Positions 7,351 to 14,278 of a stretch of 14,278 bases of DNA are shown here, one piece after another (within the stretch, counting starts at the first letter, position 1; each line of letters starts with the position of its first letter). A program made the translations under genes and the position numbers. The notes under the pieces are model-generated. The model did no database searches and had not been told where the DNA came from. It saw only the letters and a program-made list of their open reading frames with translations. This DNA comes from Verrucomicrobiota bacterium (GTDB taxonomy: Bacteria; Verrucomicrobiota; Verrucomicrobiia; Limisphaerales; J093): assembly GCA_003695015.1 (NCBI GenBank), contig RFJD01000289.1, positions 1 to 14,278 on the forward strand. Reading direction: 5' to 3'.

Positions 7351-7728
7351 TCAGCGGTGTGGTTCCCCATCTTCACCTTGTGGCTCGACATCGTCCGGAG
7401 AAGGAGACTTCCCGGCCGGGGCTCCACCGGCCTCCGGCTTGGTCAGCAACCCCATGGCTCCGCCTTGCGCGGTCTTCTTCAAAGCCGCAGCCGTCTCCGG
7501 CCTCAGTTGGTCCCGGAGCCGGTTCAACAACGCCTCCAGCTCCCCCGGCTCCAATTGGAGGATCCGGCACAGTCCATCCCGGCCTTCGGGAGTGGCGGCG
7601 GCACCCAAGACCTGCTCCACCGTCGTGAACCACCGGGAGCCAAGCCGCCGGAGCATCTCCGGGGACAACCCGACCGCCTCCGTGAGCGGACGTCCCGGGA
7701 CGCGTTTGCTGTGCTGTGGTTTCGCCAT
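7351..7728 (-). CDS. Small helical protein sharing a module with the adjacent protease
   Basis: This protein has 125 residues if it starts at the ATG at 7728; an in-frame GTG at 7809 would add 27 residues that look non-globular. No strong Shine-Dalgarno site is seen for either. Residues 13-70 are helical with a helix-hairpin-helix feel (LGSRWFTTVEQVLGAA). They align with the start of the neighbouring protease: both have PL(T/S), GL, an acidic residue, R-L, then SRW, T-x-E and Ala-rich helix positions. The C-terminal third (about 84-125) is Gly/Pro/Glu-rich and probably disordered. It is the first gene of the leftward set, with its stop codon directly abutting the possible GTG start of the protease gene. 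A role as an adaptor or inhibitor binding the protease through like-with-like domain contact is inference. I do not recognise a named family. Confidence 0.7.
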   Translation of the reverse strand: MAKPQHSKRVPGRPLTEAVGLSPEMLRRLGSRWFTTVEQVLGAAATPEGRDGLCRILQLEPGELEALLNRLRDQLRPETAAALKKTAQGGAMGLLTKPEAGGAPAGKSPSPDDVEPQGEDGEPHR

Positions 7729-8094
7729 CGCTCGTGGTCTTGGTACGAGCGAAATCGACAAATCATTCCCCCGCCCCGCCGATCCAGCGAGATGTTGTCG
7801 GCGACGCACTCACGGCAAAATGCCTGCTTTCCGCACGGTCGAGCGGTGCTCTTTGGTTGTAACGTGCAACATATAAACACGCTTGATCGACCCGCCTTCA
7901 GCGAGGAATGACCTGGGCTGATATACAGTGGCCGTCCGCCGGCAAGGGACGTGACGTTTGCCCCGTGCAATGGCTTGCGCTCGCTGTCCGTCTTGCTACC
8001 ATCACGCCGCATCTCAGCCAAAGCTCGGTCAATACATTTGACGCCACCGCGATGGGGCATGGGCGCGAGCGGTATGACCACGGGAGTCGATGCC
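7729..8094. promoter_or_regulatory. Divergent intergenic region, probable promoters of both gene sets
   Basis: This 366-base stretch separates the leftward protease gene set from the rightward sigma-factor gene set, so promoters for both should lie here. It is less GC-rich in its middle. Candidate elements are an AT-rich ATATAAAC at 7871-7878, TATACA at 7922-7927 and an imperfect dyad TTGTAACGTGCAA around 7857-7869. No convincing -35/-10 pair with normal spacing is visible. It holds no supported gene; open frames entering it are N-terminal extensions of the flanking genes. Confidence 0.4.
8082..8086 (+). promoter_or_regulatory. Shine-Dalgarno site supporting the sigma-factor start
   Basis: GGGAG lies eight bases before the ATG at 8095. 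Other in-frame starts at 8074, 8059 and 7951 lack a better site at a normal distance. Confidence 0.45.
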
Positions 8095-9219
8095 ATGCCT
8101 GACGAGCACGACGCAGTCGAGACTTCGCAGCCCGGACCGGACGCACGGGCGCGGGAACAGCAAGCGGAACAGGCACTCTTGGAGGAGTATCTGGCCGACG
8201 GCAGCACCGCCCAGCGGCGGGAAGCGATTCAAGCGCTCTTCTGGGGCCGGTGGCATGCGGCCGTCAGGCGGATCGCCCAACGTCAGTTCGCCATCCGGTT
8301 CCCCCAGCACCCGTTGGATTCGCCCGAATGTGAAAGCGTCATCGACGCCGCGATGGTGGTGCTTCTGGATCCGAATGAATTCGCCGCCCTGGCCCGGAAA
8401 CATCAGCCCGACAAAGGACGCCCGTTTCGCCGGTTTCTTTTGCAGCAGGCGGAATGGCGGTCCCGCGACAAGGTGGACCAACTGGCCCGCAGCGGGCTTC
8501 CCTCCCACAGGAAAGTCCCGGTGGAAGACCAACGCCTGCCCGTCCCCACACAGGACACCGCCGCCGGGCCGTCCTCGAAATGGCAACAGCGCCTGAACGC
8601 CTGCCTCGCTCATGTCCGCAACCCGGAAGCCCGGACCGCCTTTGAACTTCGTTACATGGCTTACCTGAATCCGGCGCACTTTTCCCGAACCACCAAGGAC
8701 CGTTTGGGGCCGCAGACTCTGGCGCGCCTGCAGGAGGAATTCGACACCGCTCAAGACGAGCTCCACCGGCTGGAGACCGAAGAGTTGCCCGAGGCGCACG
8801 CGCGCCTCTTGGTCAGCCACCGGCAACTCCAGGAATGCCGCCAAGAATGGGAACAAGCCGGCCGGCCCGACGGCATCGAGCAACGAGACATTCAGGAGGC
8901 CCTGGCCCTGGGGTTGGCCGAGCTGGAAGCTCTTGCCCGGCAGGCCCAAGAGGCCGGCAACGAGCCCGAACGAGCGCGACGGCGGTGGCAACTCGCCTAC
9001 AAACGCCACGAACAGGCCCGGCGTCGGGTCGAGGTTCTCAAAGACCGGCGCGCCCGCTATCAACAACTCCGTTCCCCGTGGGTCCGGAGCGAGGCTGCCA
9101 TCGCCGGGCTCATGGGGCTGAGTCAGCCGACCGTCCACCGCCGGCTCGTCGAGGCTCTGGGCGATCTGAGGCGTCACTCCCATGCCCAATCGGCGGGTTC
9201 AGGCTCCGGGGAAGAATGA
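8095..9219 (+). CDS. Sigma-70-like (ECF-type) factor with coiled coil inserted in region 4
   Basis: This 374-residue protein has a region-2-like helical part (about 45-130) with ALFWGRWHAAVRRIAQ and, later, FRRFLLQQAEWRSRDKVDQLAR. Region 4 begins at NPEARTAFELRYM (about 175-187), where an ordinary ECF factor would run directly into its helix-turn-helix. Here about 140 residues of Glu/Arg/Gln-rich coiled coil (about 190-328) intervene before SEAAIAGLMGLSQPTVHRRL (332-351), which is a good sigma-4 DNA-binding helix-turn-helix. The usual ECF length is about 170-200 residues, so this is nearly double. The start at 8095 has GGGAG upstream; ATG 8074 is the main alternative. It heads the rightward set and is followed 68 bases later by an anti-sigma-like gene, the usual arrangement for an ECF pair. 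A transcription factor unrelated to sigma but sharing the helix-turn-helix is a less likely alternative. Confidence 0.82.
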   Translation: MPDEHDAVETSQPGPDARAREQQAEQALLEEYLADGSTAQRREAIQALFWGRWHAAVRRIAQRQFAIRFPQHPLDSPECESVIDAAMVVLLDPNEFAALARKHQPDKGRPFRRFLLQQAEWRSRDKVDQLARSGLPSHRKVPVEDQRLPVPTQDTAAGPSSKWQQRLNACLAHVRNPEARTAFELRYMAYLNPAHFSRTTKDRLGPQTLARLQEEFDTAQDELHRLETEELPEAHARLLVSHRQLQECRQEWEQAGRPDGIEQRDIQEALALGLAELEALARQAQEAGNEPERARRRWQLAYKRHEQARRRVEVLKDRRARYQQLRSPWVRSEAAIAGLMGLSQPTVHRRLVEALGDLRRHSHAQSAGSGSGEE

Positions 9220-9287
9220 TTCCCGGCGATTGCTCCTAGGAAAGACGTGGAGAGGCGGAGCAGGTCCGCCGCCAACGTCGAGGCAAC

Positions 9288-10046
9288 ATGCAATCGAACC
9301 ACGCAAACGCGAACAACGAAAACGAGCGGGCCCTGCGGCGGCTGGAGGAAGAGGTGTTCGGTCTTCCCGCCATCCCGGAGGTGCCGGAAAACCTTTTGCG
9401 CGACTACCTGGCAGGACGGCTATCCTTGGAGGAGGAAAACCGGGTCATCGACCTGCTGGCGGCCAACCCCGCCGCCCAACAGACCCTGGCCCGCCTCCGC
9501 CAGGAATGGGGCAGCCCGGCGCAGGAAGACGATCCCTCACCCGCTTCCGAGCTGGCGGCCGACTCACGGACCGACGATTTCCTCGCCGCCAAGCTCGATT
9601 GGATGCTCCGGCGTCTCGGGATGGCCAAGGAGGCTCTGGTGCTGGCCGTAAGGGAAGTCGAGGCCGGCTGGCGGCTGCTGAGCCAGGGACCGGCCTGGGT
9701 TCAACGCGCGCTCACCCCGTTGACGCTGGATGCCACCGCCACGGCTCCCGCCGGTCCGGCCGACCAAGTGGTGGAACTTGTTCACCCGGACCAGACGACG
9801 GTCCGTCTGGTGCGCGTTCCCGGCAGCGGTCCCACTTGCATGGTGACCCTGCCAGACAAGTCGCTTGCCGGCGAAGTCGTCCTGGAAAGGCTCCAAACCA
9901 CCAGCCCCACGCCCCGCTTCCGACCGGCCGACATGCCGCGGCTCATGCGGGAGGGCACGGTCGTGTTTCCCGACTGTCCGCGGGGAGTGTTGCGGTTTCG
10001 CCTGCCGGATCAACGAACCCTTCACCTCGTCATCTTCGAAGAGTGA
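9288..10046 (+). CDS. Anti-sigma-like protein, soluble, without zinc motif
   Basis: This 252-residue protein has GAGG four bases before its ATG. Residues 34-75 (LLRDYLAGRLSLEEENRVIDL, split here as LLRDYLAGRLSLEE and NRVIDLLAANPAAQQTL) have the look of the N-terminal sigma-binding helices of anti-sigma factors, though the HxxxCxxC zinc motif is absent. A helical middle (95-140) has no membrane segment, unlike most ECF anti-sigma proteins. The C-terminal part (about 158-252) is beta-rich (VVELVHP, TVRLVRVP, TCMVTLPD, GVLRFRLPD, TLHLVIFEE) and may be a sensor domain. The gene lies 68 bases after the sigma gene and only 3 bases before the CHAT gene, so these are very likely co-transcribed. The anti-sigma role rests on that helix pattern and on gene order; it is moderate-confidence inference. 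Confidence 0.78.
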   Translation: MQSNHANANNENERALRRLEEEVFGLPAIPEVPENLLRDYLAGRLSLEEENRVIDLLAANPAAQQTLARLRQEWGSPAQEDDPSPASELAADSRTDDFLAAKLDWMLRRLGMAKEALVLAVREVEAGWRLLSQGPAWVQRALTPLTLDATATAPAGPADQVVELVHPDQTTVRLVRVPGSGPTCMVTLPDKSLAGEVVLERLQTTSPTPRFRPADMPRLMREGTVVFPDCPRGVLRFRLPDQRTLHLVIFEE

Positions 10047-10049
10047 GCC

Positions 10050-11648
10050 ATGCGGACGAGCCACGCCATGGACACGCTGGTGATCTCCTGTCAGGTGGAC
10101 GGCGGGGAGGTCCACGTGGCGGCGCGCCTGGCGCCGAACCGCGGCGCTCCGTGGTCGTTCCCGCAATTCCCGCGTCAGACCACGGTGCAGCGCCTGGTCG
10201 AAACCGCCGAAGTGCTCACCACCGCCCTCCGTGAAGCAGTGCTGGCGGTGAGCCGCTTGGATCCTCCCGCCGATCTGCAGCTCGCCTCGACCTGCCTCCG
10301 GGGGCTGCGCCAGGCCGGAAGCCGCCTGACGGAAACCCTGCTGCCGCCGCCCGTCGCAGAATGGCTCGCCGCCAACGGCAGCGGTCACGTGATCTTCGAA
10401 TGTGATCCCCGGCTCAACGGGGTTCCCTTCCATCTGTTGGTCGTCGAACGCGACTTTCTGGGGTTCCAGTGTGCGGTGGGCAAACAACTCTGGACGCCCG
10501 GCGCCGCCCAACGGACCGGGCGTCCAGCACGCCCCCTGCCCTGGCGAACCGCCCACGTCGTGGATCCCGGCAACCTGCTTCCGGAAGCAGCGGTCAGCGA
10601 GTTCGCCTTTCCGGAGGTCGGCAACGAACCGAACCCGCCCGTGTTCCGGGTCGGGGCCATGCTCCGCTCGCGCCCGGTGACCAAGGAGCAGGTTCAAACG
10701 CTGTTGCGCGAGTCGGACGCCTTCAACTTCTTCGGCCATCATCGTCACGAACCCGGCCGACCGGAGACTGACGGTTGGGTTCTGGGACCAGAACCCGACG
10801 AGGTGTTCACCGCCGGGGATTTTCTGGCGGCGTTTCCCCCGGGCTCCCGCCCGCCGGCCCTGCTGGTGGCGGCCGCCTGCGATTCCGGCACCACCAGCAT
10901 GTGGGAGGAAGACTGGCCGGAGACCCGGCGCGTCCACGGCCTGGCCGATGCCGCCAGCCGTGCCGGCGTGGATCACTTCGTGGGGAGCATGGTCGCCCTG
11001 CCCGGCAAACGAACGGGGAGACTTTTCGCGCCCTTCTATGCCGCACTCATCGGGGGACGCAGCTTGGGGGACGCCTTGCGGCACGCCCGCCGGGCTTTCC
11101 GGGACAACCCGGACGACCCCGATGATCCGGGCACATTGTTCGGGCTGCCTTTCGTGCTGTACGGCGACCCCACCGCCGGGGTGGTGTGTGCGGAAGGACA
11201 CCCGGTCAGCGACCAAACCGCCCGCTTTTGCGAAGCGCCGGTCGGACACGGCTTCTGTGGACGCCTCGTTTGCGAATCGGATTCGGGGTTCCCCGGACGC
11301 CGCTGCGCCGCCCACCGGGTGCAGCGTCGTTGCTCCGCCGGCCATCCGCTGGACGACACCACCCAAGTGGTGCGCTGCAGCCATCACGAGCTCGGCGGGA
11401 CGCCTTGCGGGAACCTGGTTTGCGAACGATGCAGCGGGTGGAGTCGGGCCTTGTGCCACGAACATTGCAGTCACGAAGGGCGGCCGATCCTGGCCGGCAC
11501 CGGCCGGCTTTGCCGGGACCCCCAGCGACGGCATCCGGAGGAGAAACGATCCATTGCGCCCGGTGAAAGCGGGTACCTCCAAGGCCTGTGCCGGGAATGT
11601 CTCGAAGCGGCTTCGACCGCGGCCGCCCCCCTGTCCAAGAAACCATGA
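10050..11648 (+). CDS. CHAT-domain (caspase-like) cysteine peptidase with duplicated C-terminal Cys/His module
   Basis: This is a 532-residue protein. CHAT peptidases are caspase-fold proteases often used in bacterial conflict and cell-death systems, e.g. with gasdermin-type or CRISPR-linked partners. Here the CHAT core covers about 112-375: a strand HVIFECDP, catalytic His230 in FFGHH, Cys277 in AAACDSGT, a helix GLADAASRAGVDHFVGS and the closing LFGLPFVLYGDP. Residues about 380-475 contain two related Cys/His repeats that each open with Cys-x-x-GHP and carry CGxLVCE; they probably bind zinc. A final CxxC (513-516) is near the end. There is no signal peptide or membrane helix. The start at 10050 is 3 bases after the anti-sigma-like stop; ATG 10068 is possible. 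The Gly normally following the catalytic His in CHAT proteins is His231 here. The substrate is unknown; the neighbouring caspase-like protein or anti-sigma-like protein are candidates. Confidence 0.9.
   Translation: MRTSHAMDTLVISCQVDGGEVHVAARLAPNRGAPWSFPQFPRQTTVQRLVETAEVLTTALREAVLAVSRLDPPADLQLASTCLRGLRQAGSRLTETLLPPPVAEWLAANGSGHVIFECDPRLNGVPFHLLVVERDFLGFQCAVGKQLWTPGAAQRTGRPARPLPWRTAHVVDPGNLLPEAAVSEFAFPEVGNEPNPPVFRVGAMLRSRPVTKEQVQTLLRESDAFNFFGHHRHEPGRPETDGWVLGPEPDEVFTAGDFLAAFPPGSRPPALLVAAACDSGTTSMWEEDWPETRRVHGLADAASRAGVDHFVGSMVALPGKRTGRLFAPFYAALIGGRSLGDALRHARRAFRDNPDDPDDPGTLFGLPFVLYGDPTAGVVCAEGHPVSDQTARFCEAPVGHGFCGRLVCESDSGFPGRRCAAHRVQRRCSAGHPLDDTTQVVRCSHHELGGTPCGNLVCERCSGWSRALCHEHCSHEGRPILAGTGRLCRDPQRRHPEEKRSIAPGESGYLQGLCRECLEAASTAAAPLSKKP
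11187..11465 (+). repeat. Duplicated Cys/His (probable zinc-binding) module in the CHAT peptidase
   Basis: Two units, 11187-11315 and 11331-11465, each encode Cys-x-x-GHP, D-x-T, a Cys, then CG-(R/N)-LVCE, a Gly and C-x-x-H or C-H-x-H. They are colinear, pointing to an internal tandem duplication. Confidence 0.65.
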
Positions 11649-11800
11649 ACCACCCGTTCCCATGCCAGCCCTCATCGCCACTTCCCCTACGGTTTTGGAT
11701 CCTTTCCGACCGGACGGTGAGCCGGGCCTGGCCGGCCTGCCTCCGGTCGGCGGCACGGGAGGTTTTGCCTTTCCACCCCTGGGTCCGGTTCATCTCATGA
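11645..11800 (+). CDS. Possible 51-residue ORF linking CHAT and caspase genes
   Basis: The ATG at 11645 overlaps the CHAT stop (ATGA), and its own stop at 11798-11800 overlaps the caspase start ATG at 11797 (ATGA). Third-position GC of this frame is high, about 78%, against about 62% for the in-frame upstream extension of the caspase gene over nearly the same bases. The product has no recognisable domain, is rich in Pro, Arg, Trp and Phe, and no clear Shine-Dalgarno site precedes it. It may act only as a translational relay or be chance. If the caspase gene instead starts at 11662, this ORF is a shadow. Confidence 0.25.
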   Translation: MNHPFPCQPSSPLPLRFWILSDRTVSRAWPACLRSAAREVLPFHPWVRFIS

Positions 11801-14277
11801 ATCCAGCATCGCAACCCACGACTTCGAAACCTGCGAATTCGCTGACGCGCGACGTGTTGGTCGAGCTGCGTCGCCGGGTGGTGCCCGCCAACAGCCAGCG
11901 TCACGGGTTGGTCATCGGCATCGAGCGGTACCGGGACCGGCGCCTGAACCTCCGTTGCGCCAGGGCCGATGCCCGGCGCGTTTATGAGCTGATGATCGAC
12001 CCCGAATGCGGGCTGTTCCCCAAGGAGAACGTCGAGCTGTTGCTGGACGAACAGGCAACCCGCCAAGCCATCTGGAAGGCGCTGGCCCGCCTGCGGCGCC
12101 AAGCGGGTCCCGAGGACACCGTCTGGATCTTCTACGCCGGCCACGGCGCTCCGGAGGGTGACAAAGTTTACTGGGTTTCCCACGATGCGGACGTGGATGA
12201 CCTGTACGGCACGGGGCTGGCCAACTGCGAGCTGGACCGCGCCCTCAAGGACATCCGGGCGCGGCAACTCCTGGTGCTGGTGGATTGCTGCTACGCCGCG
12301 GCCACGGTGCATCAGCTCCATCCCACTCGCTTTGTGGTGCGACCGGACCAGATCCTGGCCAGTTGCCGCGGCCGGGGCCGCGTGGTCCTGGCGGCCACCG
12401 ACGGACACGAACGCTCGGTGGAATTGAGCGAGGTCGGCCACGGCGCGTTCACCTGGTTTCTGACCCGCGGATTGCGGGGCGAGGCCGACCGGGACGGCAA
12501 CGGTGTCGTGACGGCCGACGAACTGTGGGACTACCTCAGAGGCCGTGTGGAGGAGGCTTCCCAGCGGGCCGGCAACCCGCAAAGCCCGGTGCTCCTGGGC
12601 CAACTGACCCATGAGTTCGGCCTGAGCCTCAACCCCATGGCCACCCAGCGAAAACGCCGGATCGCCGAAGCGCTCCAAACCCGCATGGGCCTGGGCTCCG
12701 ATCAGTTGAGCACGGACGAAGTCCGCTTCTGTCTCGAAGTCCTGGTGCACGGGGCGCGGTCAGAGGCGGAAAACGGCCTGCTCGGGGCTTTGAACCTGCT
12801 CGCCGACGCCCAAGTGCCGGTCCCCACCCTGCGCACCTTGGTCCAAATCGCACGGCAAGGTCGGACGGCGCCTTCACTCGTCACCGCGAAAGAAGACCCA
12901 CCCCCGACCGAATCCAAAGACCGCCCCCAAGAATCTTCGGGCGCTCCGGCGGCCGGGAAGCCCGTCACCCCGCCGCCGAATCAAGCCGGCGTGGCAGCCG
13001 CCATCAGCATCGACTCGGACCGGTTCCCGGATGTGACGCTCGACGCCATGGACGCCCTCCGCGCCCGCCTGCAGGACGGCGTCGTCACGCATTTTCTCGG
13101 CCGCATCGTGGCCGAGCGGATTGCCGACTGGGAACGGGCCGCCCACTTGCGGCATCCCCACGGACAATGGCTGCTGGGCATCTGCCTGCTTCAAGGGCTC
13201 GGGCGGGACCCGCGTCCCCGCCAGGCGGTCTTGTGGCTTCAGAAAGCCGCCCAAGCCAACCATGCCCCGGCGCAATACGAGTTGGGGCGCTGTTACGAGC
13301 AAGGCGAAGGGGTGCCGCAGGACCACCAAGAGGCCATTCGGTGGTACACCCGCGCCGCCGAACAAGGAGACCCGGCCGCCCAGTACGCGTTGGGCGTGGC
13401 CCACCGGGCGGGCATCGGCGTCGCCCAAGACCACGCCAAAAGCGCCGAATGGTTCCGCCGAGCGGCGGAACAGGGGCACAAGGACGCCCAGTTCGCCCTG
13501 GCCGTCTGTTACGACGAAGGCCAGGGCGTTCCCCGCGACCCGGCTCAAGCGGTCCATTGGTACCGGCGGGCGGCCGAACAGGGGCACGCCCGCGCCCAGA
13601 ACAATCTTGGCGCCTGCCATGCCCAGGGACAGGGCGTGCCCGCGGACCCCGTCGAAGCCTTCCGCTGGTACCGTCGGGCCGCCGAACAAGGCGACACCGC
13701 GGCGCAGTTCAACCTGGGGCTCTGCTACCGCAACGGCGACGGCGTCGAACGCGACCGCGCCCAGGCGGTGAAATGGTTCCGTTACGCCGCCGAACAGGGT
13801 GACAAGGATGCCGAGTACCACCTGGCCCTCGCCTACTTCAACGGGGAGGGTGTCCGGACGATCCCTTCCCTGGGCATGGAATGGCTGCAACGGGCCGCCC
13901 GCCACGGACACACCGGTGCTCAGTTCGAACTGGCACGCCGCTATCAACACGGCCGGGGCGTCGAGCCCGATCCGGCGGAGGCGGCGCGGTGGTTCCGCCG
14001 GGCCGCCGAACAGGGACACGCCGACGCGCAATTCACCCTCGGGCTTTGCTATCGCCACGGGAAAGGCATCCCCAAGGACCTGGCGGAAGCCGTCCGGTGG
14101 TTCCAGCAGGCGGCCGAGCAGGGGCACGTCGAGGCCCAATACCACCTGGCGGTCTGCCATCACCGGGGCGAAGGGGTGAAGCGCAGCCGCTCCCAAGCCG
14201 CGCAATGGTACCGCCGGGCGGCCAAGGCCGGCCACCTCCAAGCCAGAAAGGCGCTGCGATTCCGATGGTGGTGGTGA
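11797..14277 (+). CDS. Caspase-like (C14) peptidase with EF-hand-type loop and ten C-terminal Sel1 repeats
   Basis: This is an 826-residue protein from ATG 11797; an in-frame ATG at 11662 would add 45 Gly/Pro-rich residues, and neither has a good Shine-Dalgarno site. The caspase-fold domain spans about 36-270: strand HGLVIGIERY, catalytic His116 in FYAGHG, and Cys165 in LVDCCYAA. Residues 231-242 (DRDGNGVVTADE) match the 12-residue EF-hand calcium loop. A helical part (about 280-360) and a Pro/Ser-rich linker (about 375-410) precede ten Sel1 repeats (454-813), a solenoid that binds partner proteins. No signal peptide or membrane helix is seen, so it is cytoplasmic. The stop TGA is at 14275-14277. 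It is the last visible gene of the rightward set. The probable role is a regulated protease whose repeats choose the partner or substrate; which one is unknown. The peptidase call is firm. Confidence 0.93.
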   Translation: MNPASQPTTSKPANSLTRDVLVELRRRVVPANSQRHGLVIGIERYRDRRLNLRCARADARRVYELMIDPECGLFPKENVELLLDEQATRQAIWKALARLRRQAGPEDTVWIFYAGHGAPEGDKVYWVSHDADVDDLYGTGLANCELDRALKDIRARQLLVLVDCCYAAATVHQLHPTRFVVRPDQILASCRGRGRVVLAATDGHERSVELSEVGHGAFTWFLTRGLRGEADRDGNGVVTADELWDYLRGRVEEASQRAGNPQSPVLLGQLTHEFGLSLNPMATQRKRRIAEALQTRMGLGSDQLSTDEVRFCLEVLVHGARSEAENGLLGALNLLADAQVPVPTLRTLVQIARQGRTAPSLVTAKEDPPPTESKDRPQESSGAPAAGKPVTPPPNQAGVAAAISIDSDRFPDVTLDAMDALRARLQDGVVTHFLGRIVAERIADWERAAHLRHPHGQWLLGICLLQGLGRDPRPRQAVLWLQKAAQANHAPAQYELGRCYEQGEGVPQDHQEAIRWYTRAAEQGDPAAQYALGVAHRAGIGVAQDHAKSAEWFRRAAEQGHKDAQFALAVCYDEGQGVPRDPAQAVHWYRRAAEQGHARAQNNLGACHAQGQGVPADPVEAFRWYRRAAEQGDTAAQFNLGLCYRNGDGVERDRAQAVKWFRYAAEQGDKDAEYHLALAYFNGEGVRTIPSLGMEWLQRAARHGHTGAQFELARRYQHGRGVEPDPAEAARWFRRAAEQGHADAQFTLGLCYRHGKGIPKDLAEAVRWFQQAAEQGHVEAQYHLAVCHHRGEGVKRSRSQAAQWYRRAAKAGHLQARKALRFRWWW
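13156..14235 (+). repeat. Ten in-frame 108-bp Sel1-encoding repeats
   Basis: Ten units of exactly 36 codons run with no insertion or deletion between them. Typical units read xxAQxxLGxCYxxGxGVxxD then AxxWxRRAAEQGH. The first unit (13156-13263) is degenerate, and the seventh (13804-13911) departs most from the rest, reading IPSLGMEWLQRAARHGH. Several neighbours share GCCGAACAGGG-like stretches, which could allow recombination and copy-number change. Confidence 0.9.
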
Positions 14278-14278
14278 A

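Noticed and set aside
4969..7911. Plus-strand open frame of 980 codons
   Set aside because: It is antisense to the papain-type protease with an intact catalytic set; the translation has no motif and a shadow-type composition.
10948..11661. Upstream extension of the caspase-like gene into the CHAT gene
   Set aside because: It overlaps the CHAT gene in another frame and reads as low-complexity shadow sequence; the real start is at 11797 or 11662.
9564..11756. Minus-strand open frame of 730 codons
   Set aside because: It is opposite the anti-sigma-like and CHAT genes, which have conserved motifs; no domain is seen in the minus-strand product.
13156..14235. Regular 108-bp repetition that could suggest a CRISPR or satellite array
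   Set aside because: The period is exactly 36 codons in frame and encodes Sel1 repeats; there are no short identical repeats with unique spacers.
12874..14241. Minus-strand open frame of 455 codons with a repetitive product
   Set aside because: Its repetition is the mirror of the Sel1 repeats encoded on the plus strand.

Overview
This is a gene-dense, very GC-rich bacterial window. It has ordinary Shine-Dalgarno sites, tightly packed genes and no rRNA, tRNA, CRISPR array or transposon that I can recognise. Caspase-like, CHAT and papain-like peptidases, Sel1 repeats, an odd sigma/anti-sigma pair and a eukaryote-flavoured AAA ATPase together suggest a member of the PVC group (Verrucomicrobiota or Planctomycetota). 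That assignment is inference from gene content only.

The window holds two divergent gene sets around a 366-base gap at about 7729-8094. The leftward set, read from 7728 towards base 1, runs: a small helical adaptor-like protein; a membrane-anchored papain-fold cysteine protease whose N-terminus carries a related helical module; after a 245-base gap, a membrane protein with a CsgG/FlgO/LpoB-like domain; two coiled-coil proteins resembling ESCRT-III (Snf7/CHMP); a Vps4-like AAA ATPase with an N-terminal MIT-like three-helix domain; and an SPFH/band-7-like protein with a long coiled coil that leaves the window at base 1.

The rightward set, 8095 to 14277, runs: a sigma-70-like factor whose region 4 is split by a coiled coil of about 140 residues; an anti-sigma-like protein; a CHAT-domain peptidase with a duplicated Cys/His module; and a caspase-like peptidase with an EF-hand-type loop and ten Sel1 repeats. 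The window ends just after its stop codon.

The most interesting part is 1143-3616. It looks like a compact bacterial ESCRT-III/Vps4 module, and both ESCRT-III-like proteins end in motifs resembling the MIM1 signal that MIT domains bind. It lies beside three different cysteine-peptidase types and a dedicated sigma/anti-sigma pair. A plausible reading, which is inference, is a membrane-stress or conflict-response locus that joins membrane remodelling or repair to regulated proteolysis, with the sigma factor controlling one or both arms. All family calls come from reading the translated sequence; no database search was run.
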